Source: Pseudomonas marginalis
GTDB taxonomy: Bacteria > Pseudomonadota > Gammaproteobacteria > Pseudomonadales > Pseudomonadaceae
Assembly (NCBI RefSeq): GCF_900105325.1
Contig: NZ_FNSU01000003.1
Coordinates: 2,914,001 to 2,978,000, forward strand
DNA: 64,000 nt
Direction of reading: 5' to 3'
A program made the position numbers and the translations under genes. Shown piece after piece: positions 1-7,113 of the stretch; within the stretch, counting starts at the first letter, position 1, and each line of letters starts with the position of its first letter. The notes under the pieces are model-generated. The model was not told where the DNA came from. It ran no database searches and saw only the letters and a list, made by a program, of their open reading frames with translations.

Positions 1-59
1 AGATCGGCAGGCTTGGGCGCCGCAGGTGAAGACTTGAGGCGGGTTGAGATGGTGGCCAT
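1..59 (-). CDS. N-terminus of a gene cut by the window edge
   Basis: An ATG on the minus strand at 57-59 opens a frame that stays open to the window edge and reads MATISTRLKSSPAAPKPAD. A GGAG motif lies about 10 bases upstream, which supports a real start. The gene is divergent from the TetR gene at 183, with a palindromic operator between them, so it is probably that regulator's target. Such targets are often efflux components or oxidoreductases, but 19 residues are too few to assign a family. I infer only that it is a regulated gene reading out of the window. Confidence 0.6.
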   Translation of the reverse strand, partial: MATISTRLKSSPAAPKPAD

Positions 60-91
60 TACAGAGTGACTCCTACGGTCCGCGCATAAGT

Positions 92-107
92 TACACTGAA
101 CAGTGTA
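92..107. promoter_or_regulatory. Palindromic operator for the TetR regulator
   Basis: TACACTG-AA-CAGTGTA is a perfect inverted repeat of two 7-base arms. It lies between the divergent gene at 1-59 and the TetR gene at 183. The position and TetR-like geometry suggest the regulator's own operator controlling both directions. Confidence 0.7.
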
Positions 108-137
108 GTTTCAAGATTGCAACAAAATCCGCAGCAA

Positions 138-160
138 GTAAACTACCCAGTGTAATTTAC
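138..160. promoter_or_regulatory. Second, weaker operator copy
   Basis: The stretch repeats the CAGTGTA half-site (148-154) inside an imperfect inverted repeat bounded by GTAAA and TTTAC. It lies 31 bases downstream of the perfect palindrome and just before the TetR start, consistent with autoregulation. Confidence 0.45.
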
Positions 161-182
161 CCTCAAGAGCCGAACGCCACCC

Positions 183-809
183 ATGACTGCCCCTCAACGC
201 CTCACCGACCGCAAACGCCAAGCCATCGTGGCAGCGGCCATCGCTGAGTTTCGCGATAACGGCTTCGAGGTCACCAGCATGGACAAGGTCGCCGCCACCG
301 CTGGGGTTTCCAAGCGCACGGTGTATAACCATTTCCCCAGCAAGGAAGAACTGTTCGCCGAAATCCTTCACCAGCTCTGGGCCAGCAGCGTCGCCCAACT
401 CGACGTCAGCTACACCAGCGAGCGCCCCCTGCGCGAACAACTGCGTGGTTTGCTGGAAGCCAAGATGAAGATGATGTCGGACACCAATTTCCTCGATCTG
501 GCCCGGGTAGCCATCGCCGCCACCATCCACTCGCCGGAACGTGCGCAAGACATGGTCACCCGCCTGAGCCAGCGCGAAGAAGGTTTTACCCAGTGGGTAC
601 GCGCCGCCCAGGAAGACGGCCGCCTCTCTTGCACCGATCCGGCGTTTGCCGCCCACCAGATTCAAAGCCTGCTCAAGGCTTTCGCGTTCTGGCCGCAGAT
701 CACGTTGGGCCAGCCGACCCTGGATGCCGCTCACCAGGCGCGTGTCATTGAGTCGGCCATCGACCTGTTCCTGGCCGGCTACGAAGTCAGCGCCCCCTGC
801 CCCGAGTAA
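183..809 (+). CDS. TetR/AcrR family transcriptional regulator
   Basis: A 208-residue DNA-binding repressor of TetR type. The N-terminal helix-turn-helix spans about residues 10-55 and has the family pattern TAGVSKRTVYNHFPSKEELF. The C-terminal ligand and dimer domain resembles the AefR-like class (TetR_C_7), which I recognise only by general similarity. The length is normal for the family. It is divergent from the gene leaving the window at the left edge, and a perfect palindrome plus a second half-site sit between them. It probably represses both itself and that neighbour. The ligand is unknown. Confidence 0.9.
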   Translation: MTAPQRLTDRKRQAIVAAAIAEFRDNGFEVTSMDKVAATAGVSKRTVYNHFPSKEELFAEILHQLWASSVAQLDVSYTSERPLREQLRGLLEAKMKMMSDTNFLDLARVAIAATIHSPERAQDMVTRLSQREEGFTQWVRAAQEDGRLSCTDPAFAAHQIQSLLKAFAFWPQITLGQPTLDAAHQARVIESAIDLFLAGYEVSAPCPE

Positions 810-891
810 AAACCGTTGCAGGAGCGACATTCCTGGTCGTTTTTGACGCATTCGCCCTCTGTTTTGCGCAAATGGCCTGGAAGGCCACTGA

Positions 892-909
892 TTATTCCCA
901 TGGGAATAA
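892..909. promoter_or_regulatory. 18-base perfect palindrome before the diguanylate cyclase gene
   Basis: TTATTCCCATGGGAATAA is an exact inverted repeat centred 100 bases upstream of the diguanylate cyclase start, in a gene-free stretch (810-999). It looks like a dimeric regulator site, and I cannot name the regulator. No coding potential is evident in the rest of this spacer. Confidence 0.45.
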
Positions 910-999
910 CTGACAATATTCACAGGCCTTATGCGATCAACGGTCGATCCGGTGTCCGCGCGCCGCGGTAAATGTGAAAAACAGCTGAACCAGGAATTT

Positions 1000-2058
1000 A
1001 TGGAAAACAGACGAGGCAAAGGGCTCTCATTTGCCCGGCGTATCTACCAGCCAAGGATCATCGGCCTGGGTGTCGGCAGCATCAGCGTTACCGGCGCCCT
1101 GTACCCGCTTGCCATGCCGGGCTGGGTCTGGGCGTTACTGCTGTTCAATGGGTTTGCCTGGGCGCACCTGGCGTATCAGCTATCCACCCGTTCACCGTTT
1201 CCTTACCAGGCTGAACAGCGCAACTTCCTGTATGACTCGGTACTCGGCGGGTTCTGGGCGGCGGCCACACAGTTCACGCCGCTGACAGCGGTGACCATCC
1301 TGTCGATGATGACCATGAACAACGTCGCCGCCGGCGGCCGGCGCCTGTTCCTGCGTGGCCTGCTCGCCCAGGTGCTGGGGATCGGCGTGGCATGGGCGCT
1401 GTTCGGTATCCAGTTCAACCCCGACGTCAGCCTGCTTCAGGTCTACTCCTGCCTGCCGATGCTGACCCTCTACCCCATGGCCATCGGCATGGTCTGTTAT
1501 CAACTGGCGATCAAGCTCTCGGAACATAAACGCGCCCTCAGTGCCCTGAGCCGCACCGACAGCCTCACCGGCCTGCTCAACCACGGCTCGTGGAAAGACC
1601 TGCTGCACCTCAAGTTCCACAAGTGCCAGCAGCAGCAAAGCCACGCCACCATCGCATTGATCGATATTGACCACTTCAAGCAGATCAACGATACCCATGG
1701 CCATATCGTCGGCGACACGGTGCTGCGGCAACTGAGCCTGGAACTGCGGCGCAACCTGCGGGAAAACGACCTGGCCGGACGTTATGGTGGCGATGAGTTC
1801 TGTGTGATTCTTCCGCAAATGCCTCTGGAGCAAGCAGCGCAGATCATGGAGCAGATGCGCGAAACATTCGGCAACTACCGCACCCCGCACATACCGGAAT
1901 TGCGCGTCAGCCTGAGCATCGGCCTGGCGGACTTCCAGCCGCGCTTCACCGACGCAGCCATGTGGCTGAACGCGGCGGACCGAGCACTTTATGCCGCCAA
2001 GGACACCGGGCGTAATCGAGTCAGTGTCAACGACGACCGGATAGCCTGCTCCGCCTGA
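1000..2058 (+). CDS. adrA: MASE2-GGDEF diguanylate cyclase (AdrA/DgcC-like)
   Basis: Makes the second messenger c-di-GMP from two GTP at the inner membrane. Of 352 residues, about the first 160 form the multi-helix MASE2 sensor domain. A GGDEF domain follows, with intact catalytic RYGGDEF (near residues 261-267) and an intact RxxD inhibitory site (REND) five residues before it, so the enzyme should be active and product-inhibited. I chose the ATG at 1000 because CAGGA lies at the right distance; an upstream in-frame start at 931 lacks this. The domain order is that of AdrA/DgcC, which in P. fluorescens influences motility and biofilm. The symbol rests on architecture only. A perfect palindrome lies upstream at 892. 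Confidence 0.88.
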   Translation: MENRRGKGLSFARRIYQPRIIGLGVGSISVTGALYPLAMPGWVWALLLFNGFAWAHLAYQLSTRSPFPYQAEQRNFLYDSVLGGFWAAATQFTPLTAVTILSMMTMNNVAAGGRRLFLRGLLAQVLGIGVAWALFGIQFNPDVSLLQVYSCLPMLTLYPMAIGMVCYQLAIKLSEHKRALSALSRTDSLTGLLNHGSWKDLLHLKFHKCQQQQSHATIALIDIDHFKQINDTHGHIVGDTVLRQLSLELRRNLRENDLAGRYGGDEFCVILPQMPLEQAAQIMEQMRETFGNYRTPHIPELRVSLSIGLADFQPRFTDAAMWLNAADRALYAAKDTGRNRVSVNDDRIACSA

Positions 2059-2209
2059 CGTTGTCTACGACACCTGGTCTTGATCTTCTGTGCAACGCCG
2101 CGGGAGATGGCGTAATGCCTCCATTGGTCGCCTACCCAAAAATGGTCCTGCCCATGGGGCGAACTTCTTGTCAGGCTGATGACTCTTAACCCGTTGTTCC
2201 ACCCCCCGC

Positions 2210-2231
2210 TGTCAGCACAAGGGAGCTGACA
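2210..2231 (+). promoter_or_regulatory. Hairpin with GGA in the loop (possible RsmA/RsmE site)
   Basis: TGTCAGC and GCTGACA form a perfect 7-bp stem around the 8-base loop ACAAGGGA. A GGA in a hairpin loop is the classic target of the Rsm/Csr translational repressors. A second ACGGAGG lies at 2263-2269. Both are in the leader of the chemoreceptor gene. The functional reading is inferred. Confidence 0.3.
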
Positions 2232-2282
2232 ATGAGCAGGTCAACCGTAGGGCAAATGCCTTACGGAGGCAGGCGCCTATAC

Positions 2283-2342
2283 ATGGATACTCCCAGACGC
2301 GTGCTTGCCCGAGCCCCCGAACATGTTATTCAACGCCCATAA
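2283..2342 (+). other. Possible 19-codon leader ORF overlapping the chemoreceptor start
   Basis: ATG at 2283 opens a 19-codon frame ending in TAA at 2340-2342, 17 bases past the chemoreceptor ATG in another frame. A GGAGG lies at 2265-2269, 13 bases upstream, which is far. The chemoreceptor ATG itself has no visible ribosome binding site, so coupled translation is possible. Weak evidence. Confidence 0.2.
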
Positions 2343-3642
2343 GAAAACCATCGATACCCTGCAACACACCGTGGCTCACCAGGCCAGCCTGCTGGACGCC
2401 ATCGAACGCTCCATGGCGGTGATCGAATTCGATCCGCAAGGCCTCGTGCTGCGGGCCAATGACAACTTCCTCAGTACCCTGGGCTACCGCGCCGAGCAGA
2501 TCGAAGGCCAATCCCACCGGATGTTCTGCACGCCCGCCTTCGCCCGCAGCGCCGAGTACCAGCAACTCTGGGCCAACCTGCAAAAGGGTCAGTTCCAATC
2601 AGGTACCTTTGAACGGGTGGGCGGCAATGGTCAGTCGGTGTGGCTGGAAGCCAGCTACACCCCGGTACGTGATAACGCGGGCCGTGTGATCAAAGTGGTG
2701 AAGTACGCCCTGGACGTTACCCCGCGCCTGCAGGCCGAAAGCGAGGCCAACGCCAAGTTGGAAGCCATCGGCCGGGCCATGGCCGTCATCGAGTTCAACC
2801 TCGACGGCACGATCATCACCGCCAACGCCAACTTCCTGCAACGCATGGGCTACAGCCTGGCGCAGATCCAGGGCCAGCATCATCGTCTGTTCTGCACCCC
2901 GCAGACCGCCGCGAGCTCAGCCTACAGCGAGTTCTGGCGACGCCTGAACCAGGGTGAATTGTTCAGCGGCCAGTTCGAGCGCGTGGATAAAAACGGCCGG
3001 CCCGTTTGGCTCGAAGCCAGCTACAACCCGGTGTACGACGCCAGCGGACGCCTGTGCAAAGTGGTGAAATTCGCCTCGGATATCACCGCGCGCGTGCAAC
3101 AACACGCCGCTGACGCACAGAGTGCCGCCCAGGCCTATCACTTGTCCCTGCACACCCAGGACATGGCGGAAAAGGGTGCCGACGTGATCCAGAAAACAGC
3201 CAGCGGCATGCGTGAAATCTCCTCGGACATCGACAACTCCTCGCAACTGATCGCCAAGCTGGGCGAGCGTTCGCAGCAGATCACCACCATCGTCAACACC
3301 ATTCGCGGCATTGCCGAACAAACCAACCTGCTGGCACTCAATGCCGCTATCGAAGCGGCGCGCGCGGGTGAACAAGGCCGTGGTTTTGCCGTGGTGGCCG
3401 ATGAAGTGCGGCAGTTGGCGGCGCGCACCAGCGGGTCCACCACAGAAATATCCAGCATGATCGCGGTGATCCAGGCTGAAACCCGCCAAGCCATCGACAG
3501 CATGGACGCAACCCGCGACCGTGCTGCCCTGGGCGTGGAGTTGGCCAACCAGGCCGGTACGGTGATCCTGCAGATTCGCGAAGGTACCAGCGAGGCGGTG
3601 CACGCGGTGAGTGCGTTTGCCAATGAGCGGGGTGTCCACTAA
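2323..3642 (+). CDS. PAS-PAS methyl-accepting chemotaxis protein (BdlA-like)
   Basis: A cytosolic chemoreceptor-type sensor of 439 residues with no transmembrane segments. Two tandem PAS domains (about 20-125 and 145-245) share the repeated pattern SMAVIEF/AMAVIEF and LEASY. The MCP signalling domain follows with the conserved hairpin tip IAEQTNLLALNAAIEAARAG. The architecture matches BdlA, which links c-di-GMP and redox cues to biofilm dispersal in P. aeruginosa, but paralogues are common, so I give no symbol. The ATG at 2323 fits the family N-terminus. A TTG at 2305 is possible, and neither has a good ribosome site. It follows a diguanylate cyclase gene, which suggests related signalling. 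Confidence 0.88.
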   Translation: MLFNAHKKTIDTLQHTVAHQASLLDAIERSMAVIEFDPQGLVLRANDNFLSTLGYRAEQIEGQSHRMFCTPAFARSAEYQQLWANLQKGQFQSGTFERVGGNGQSVWLEASYTPVRDNAGRVIKVVKYALDVTPRLQAESEANAKLEAIGRAMAVIEFNLDGTIITANANFLQRMGYSLAQIQGQHHRLFCTPQTAASSAYSEFWRRLNQGELFSGQFERVDKNGRPVWLEASYNPVYDASGRLCKVVKFASDITARVQQHAADAQSAAQAYHLSLHTQDMAEKGADVIQKTASGMREISSDIDNSSQLIAKLGERSQQITTIVNTIRGIAEQTNLLALNAAIEAARAGEQGRGFAVVADEVRQLAARTSGSTTEISSMIAVIQAETRQAIDSMDATRDRAALGVELANQAGTVILQIREGTSEAVHAVSAFANERGVH

Positions 3643-3726
3643 GTAGGCCACGGGTTATTCATGTGTAAGACAGGTCGCCAGGACTATAGTGATTCACTGT
3701 CTTAACGTTGATGACCCGAGCCCACC

Positions 3727-4248
3727 ATGACCCCCGACAAGCCCGAAACCGCCCCCGTCGATCACCTGCGTTTTCACCGCCGCCACGCCCACCTGGCGCC
3801 GACCTTCGGCAACGATACCTTTGCCCTCAAGGCCGAGGCCTTTGCGCGCTTCTTTGGTACACCGACCTTCCTCGGTGCGCAAACCGCGATCGTGATCTTG
3901 TGGGTGGTGCTGAACGTAACCGGCATCACCCACTTCGACGTGTACCCGTTCATCCTCCTCAACCTGGCCTTCAGCCTGCAATCCGCCTATGCCGCGCCGC
4001 TGATCCTGCTGGCCCAGACGCGCCAGGCCGCCCGCGACAAAGCCCAGTCCGACGCCGACGCGCAACACCGTGAAGCCCTGGCCATCGCCAATACCGAACG
4101 CCAGGCCCAGGCCGCGCAAACCACCAGACAGTTGCTCGAATTGCTGGAGCAAAACACCCGGCTGACGGAAATGACCAAGCAACTGACCGAACACATCGAA
4201 ACCCTGACGTGCGAAATGCATGAGCACTATGTGCGAAAACCTCAATAA
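3727..4248 (+). CDS. DUF1003 family membrane protein
   Basis: A 173-residue inner-membrane protein of the DUF1003 family, whose function is unknown. The family pattern is visible: an N-terminal soluble part, a TFLGAQTAIVILWVVLNV membrane segment (about residues 45-65), the short DVYPFILLNL stretch, a second membrane segment rich in small residues, then a charged C-terminal coiled coil (about 95-165) dense in Gln, Ala and Glu. It stands alone between the chemoreceptor and a degenerate repeat. The family is widespread and sometimes called cyclic-nucleotide-binding-like in old annotations, which I do not adopt. Confidence 0.85.
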   Translation: MTPDKPETAPVDHLRFHRRHAHLAPTFGNDTFALKAEAFARFFGTPTFLGAQTAIVILWVVLNVTGITHFDVYPFILLNLAFSLQSAYAAPLILLAQTRQAARDKAQSDADAQHREALAIANTERQAQAAQTTRQLLELLEQNTRLTEMTKQLTEHIETLTCEMHEHYVRKPQ

Positions 4249-4262
4249 CAACGCGAATGCCA

Positions 4263-4300
4263 TGTGGGAGGGGGCTGACTCCCGATCGCGGTGAGTCAGG
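4263..4300. repeat. Degenerate GI-type REP element
   Basis: TGTGGGAGGGGGCTGACTCC begins like the left arm of the GI repeats found elsewhere here (compare 41845). It then carries CTGACT...AGTCAG as an inverted pair. Only one arm is recognisable. It lies just past the 3' ends of two convergent genes. Confidence 0.6.
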
Positions 4301-5177
4301 GTTTCATCTGCACATGCCGGCCCAACTCATCAAACAGCGTCACCACCGAGCGCAATGCGCGGCAATCGGGGCGCGTCAGCAGCCATAACGCGGTGTCGTG
4401 CCCAGCCAACGCGGGGCCCAGGGGTTGCAGGCCGTCATCCAGCAGAAAGTCCGGCAGCGCCGCCACGCCCAACCCTGCCCGCACCAGTTCGGTCACCGAC
4501 AACATGCTGTTGCAGCGATAGCTGGGGCGTACACCGGGCAGGTGTTCGCGGCGCCAGGTCACCGTGGGGTGGTCGGGCAGGAAGTCGTCCGGCGCGATCC
4601 AGGCCAGGTCCGCCAGTGAGCGTGCGGCGTGTTGGTGCGCATACGTGGGGCTGGCACACACCTGATACGCCACGGCCCCCAGGCAACGGCCGACCAGATG
4701 CGCCGGCGGAGTCCTGGTCAGGCGCAGGGCGATGTCGGCATCGCGGCGGCTGAGGTTGGCGAAATCATTCGACGTGCTCAGTTCCAGGGTCAGCGCCGGG
4801 TAGTCCGGCATGAACTGCGCCAGCGCCGGCAGCAACAACCCTTGCAGCACCGAGTCGGTACAGGTCAGGCGCACCGTACCGCTGATCACCTCGCCGCCCT
4901 GCTCCACGCCGATGCGCGCCGCCTCCAGCGCTTGTTCGGCACGTTCGGCCTGCTGCGCCAGGCTATTGGCGAGGCTGGTGGGCAGGTAGCCGGCGCGGCT
5001 TTTTTCAAACAGCGTCTGGCCCAATGCGGCCTCCAGCCGTCGCACCGCGCGGAACACCGTGGACACATCCACCCGCAATAACGCCGCCGCGCGCGCCAGG
5101 GTGCCGCCACGCACCAGGGCGAGGATCAGCGACAGGTCGGGGTAATCGATTTGATAGTGCGTGGCTGCATTGAGCAT
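4296..5177 (-). CDS. LysR-type transcriptional regulator
   Basis: A 293-residue LysR regulator with an N-terminal winged helix-turn-helix (about 8-67, containing LARAAALLRVDVSTVFRAVRRLEAALG) and a substrate-binding-type effector domain. I take the ATG at 5177, which gives the usual family N-terminus; an open frame continues to 5240 without a ribosome site. The gene is divergent from the amidotransferase/monooxygenase pair at 5258, with the symmetrical GATTG-N9-CAATC between them. It most likely activates that pair. The effector is unknown. Confidence 0.88.
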   Translation of the reverse strand: MLNAATHYQIDYPDLSLILALVRGGTLARAAALLRVDVSTVFRAVRRLEAALGQTLFEKSRAGYLPTSLANSLAQQAERAEQALEAARIGVEQGGEVISGTVRLTCTDSVLQGLLLPALAQFMPDYPALTLELSTSNDFANLSRRDADIALRLTRTPPAHLVGRCLGAVAYQVCASPTYAHQHAARSLADLAWIAPDDFLPDHPTVTWRREHLPGVRPSYRCNSMLSVTELVRAGLGVAALPDFLLDDGLQPLGPALAGHDTALWLLTRPDCRALRSVVTLFDELGRHVQMKP

Positions 5178-5196
5178 GTGGGTAAACGCCAATATT

Positions 5197-5215
5197 GATT
5201 GCGTGCGCGCCAATC
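5197..5215. promoter_or_regulatory. Probable LysR operator
   Basis: GATTG-N9-CAATC is an inverted repeat centred between the LysR gene (start 5177) and the divergent amidotransferase gene (start 5258). Spacing and position fit a LysR recognition site. Confidence 0.5.
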
Positions 5216-5257
5216 TATAGTGCACGTCAGGACACCACAAGCCATGGGACGCACACG

Positions 5258-5965
5258 ATGAAAGCCACCACCCTGCACCTCGCCCTGATCGGCGATTACA
5301 ACCCCGATGTCATCGCGCACCAGGCCATTCCCGTCGCGCTGCAACGGGCCGCCGAAACCCTCGGTTTGCAGGTTCATCTGCAATGGCTCGACACCGACAC
5401 CCTCACGCCCACCACAGCACTGCACGGCTTCGACGGTTTCTGGTGCGTGCCCGCCAGCCCCTACCGCGACACCGACGGCGCCTTGCGGGCGATCCGTTTT
5501 GCCCGCGAACAGCGGCGACCTTTCCTCGGCACATGCGGTGGTTTTCAACATGCAGTGCTGGAATACGCCCGCAACGTGCTGGGCTGGGCCGATGCCGAAC
5601 ATGGCGAGCTGGCGCCGGGCGCTGAACGCGCAGTGATCACCCCCCTGAGCTGCGCACTGGTTGAAGCCACCGACAGCCTGCGCTTGACACCCTACACGCG
5701 CATCGCCGAGGCCTACGGCCGTCTTGAAATCGAGGAAGGTTACCGCTGCCGCTACGGCATCAACCCCGAATTCGCCGATGCCCTGCTCGAGCGCGAGATG
5801 ATTCCCAGCGGGCATGACGCAGCCGGCGATCTACGCGCGGTGGAGTTGCTCGACCATCCATTTTTCGTCGCCACCCTGTTCCAGCCTGAACGCGCCGCCC
5901 TCAAGGGCATCACGCCGCCTTTGGCGATTGCCTGGCTCAAGGCGTGCCAGGAGCAGTGCGCATGA
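5258..5965 (+). CDS. CTP-synthase C-terminal-like class I glutamine amidotransferase
   Basis: A stand-alone 235-residue class I glutamine amidotransferase-like protein, related to the C-terminal half of CTP synthase but lacking the synthase domain. The nucleophile elbow is visible as FLGTCGGFQHAVLEYARN (near residues 89-106). LFQPE near 208 matches the family's HPE/QPE region, but His is replaced by Gln in that tripeptide, so amidase activity is uncertain. It overlaps the next gene by four bases (ATGA) and is divergent from a LysR gene. The substrate is unknown. Databases usually call this family CTP synthase C-terminal region-related protein. Confidence 0.8.
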   Translation: MKATTLHLALIGDYNPDVIAHQAIPVALQRAAETLGLQVHLQWLDTDTLTPTTALHGFDGFWCVPASPYRDTDGALRAIRFAREQRRPFLGTCGGFQHAVLEYARNVLGWADAEHGELAPGAERAVITPLSCALVEATDSLRLTPYTRIAEAYGRLEIEEGYRCRYGINPEFADALLEREMIPSGHDAAGDLRAVELLDHPFFVATLFQPERAALKGITPPLAIAWLKACQEQCA

Positions 5966-6285
5966 TCGCCAAGACTCCCGCCCCACCCTACTACGCAGTG
6001 ATCTTCAGCTCATTGCGCACCGACGGCGATCAAGGCTACGGCCAGGCCGCCGCCCGCATGCTGGAGTTGGCTCGCGATCAACCGGGGTTTCTCGGGGTGG
6101 AATCGGCGCGGGAGGATGGCCTGGGGATTACCGTGTCGTATTGGAGCAGCGAGGCCGCGATCCTGGCCTGGAAGCAGCAGGCTGAGCATCGGGCAGTGCG
6201 TGAACAAGGACGCTCCATCTGGTACTCGGCGTTTCAGACACGGGTGTGCAAGGTGGAACGGGCCTACACATTCCAAGGCCAGTAA
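5962..6285 (+). CDS. Antibiotic biosynthesis monooxygenase (ABM) family protein
   Basis: A 107-residue protein of the dimeric alpha-beta ferredoxin-like fold (ABM family). Visible family marks are YYAVIFSSLRT, the QPGFLGVESAR turn and YWSSEAAILAWKQQAEHR. Such proteins are cofactor-free monooxygenases, haem-handling proteins or simple binding proteins. The start ATG overlaps the upstream stop as ATGA and has AGGAG upstream, so it is co-translated with the amidotransferase-like gene. This pair plus the LysR gene makes a small regulated unit of unknown purpose. Confidence 0.8.
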   Translation: MIAKTPAPPYYAVIFSSLRTDGDQGYGQAAARMLELARDQPGFLGVESAREDGLGITVSYWSSEAAILAWKQQAEHRAVREQGRSIWYSAFQTRVCKVERAYTFQGQ

Positions 6286-6306
6286 CCTTCATATCAGCTG
6301 AGTCTC

Positions 6307-6378
6307 TGTGGCGAGCAGGCCTGCTGTGGTGAGCAGGCCGGCTGTGGTGAGCGGGCCGGTTGTGGTGAGCGGGCTTGC
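6307..6378 (+). repeat. Four tandem 18-base GII REP units
   Basis: Four head-to-tail units of exactly 18 bases, each close to TGTGGTGAGCGGGCCGGC, run at 6307, 6325, 6343 and 6361. The last is the left end of the following REPIN. The unit is the GII-like repeat also seen at 18590. This looks like local expansion of one REP arm. Confidence 0.85.
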
Positions 6379-6497
6379 CCCGCGCTGGGCTGCGAAGCAG
6401 CCCCAATTCAGTTGACGCGGTTCTCCTGACTAACCGCAGCGTCTGGCTCAGGGGCCGCTTCGCGCCCCAGCGCGGGGCAAGCCCGCTCTTACCACAA
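6361..6497. repeat. GII-type REP doublet (REPIN)
   Basis: The left arm begins TGTGGTGAGCGGGCTTGCCC, and the right arm is its inverse ending GGGCAAGCCCGCTC...ACCACA. The arms also pair through CGCGCTGGG/CCCAGCGCG. Further decayed right-arm copies follow to about 6550. It fills the space between convergent genes ending at 6285 and 6558. Confidence 0.85.
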
Positions 6498-6557
6498 CAG
6501 GCCCGCTGCCCTAAAAAGCCGGCCTGCCACAGAACGCTCGCTTACCACCTATGCCGT

Positions 6558-6881
6558 CTAGCTCACCAGACTGCGCAGCGCACTGATCTGTGGAATTTCC
6601 ACCCGTTTCATATACACGCGCAACGGCTCGCTGATGTTGATGCGGTCGTCGATATTCTGGTCGAGCAGCAACTGGATACGCTCGCGGGACAGGGTCATGG
6701 TCTGCTCGGGGGCCGGCAGCCAGACAAATTCAGCGGTGGGGATAATGCCGTCGTCGGCCACGTCCATGCCGAAGGAATCTTCGCTGAAACGCACGATGTA
6801 CTGGCCGGTCTTGCGGTTGAGGCCAACAAAACCGCGGAGTTGGTCGGCGGCCTGGCAGATAAGCTCGGAGGTGATGCGCAT
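6558..6881 (-). CDS. Conserved hypothetical protein
   Basis: A 107-residue acidic cytosolic protein with no signal peptide or membrane segment. I do not recognise a named domain. The ATG at 6881 is chosen because GAGG lies seven bases upstream; an open frame extends to 7016 without a ribosome site. Composition and codon use match the neighbours, so it is probably a real Pseudomonas gene. It stands alone, divergent from glpQ, and its 3' side faces the GII repeat array. The C-terminal part (RERIQLLLDQNIDDRINISE) looks helical. Confidence 0.7.
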   Translation of the reverse strand: MRITSELICQAADQLRGFVGLNRKTGQYIVRFSEDSFGMDVADDGIIPTAEFVWLPAPEQTMTLSRERIQLLLDQNIDDRINISEPLRVYMKRVEIPQISALRSLVS

Positions 6882-7113
6882 GGTAAACCTCACTGAAAAG
6901 TCCCACAGGGACTGGAAAGATGGTTTACACGCGTGGCAGAAAATACCGTCCTCTGGCGGGGCGGCTGCGAGCAAGAGTACTGCAATGCCGCGCAAAAAAA
7001 CCGAGAAAATTGGCACGTGCGCACGTTAATGTCGGTTTGGTGATAGCGCCTTTCGCAATCAATTGTTAAAAAGGAGGCCTTCTCAAAGCTACCTCCACGA
7101 AAGGACTTCGCAT

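Noticed and set aside
111..1019. Long open frame on the minus strand across the TetR gene
   Set aside because: It is the antisense shadow of a GC-rich gene, with no ribosome site and no family features.
6967..7030. TGGCAC-like element before glpQ as a sigma-54 promoter
   Set aside because: The -12 TTGC element is missing at the right spacing.
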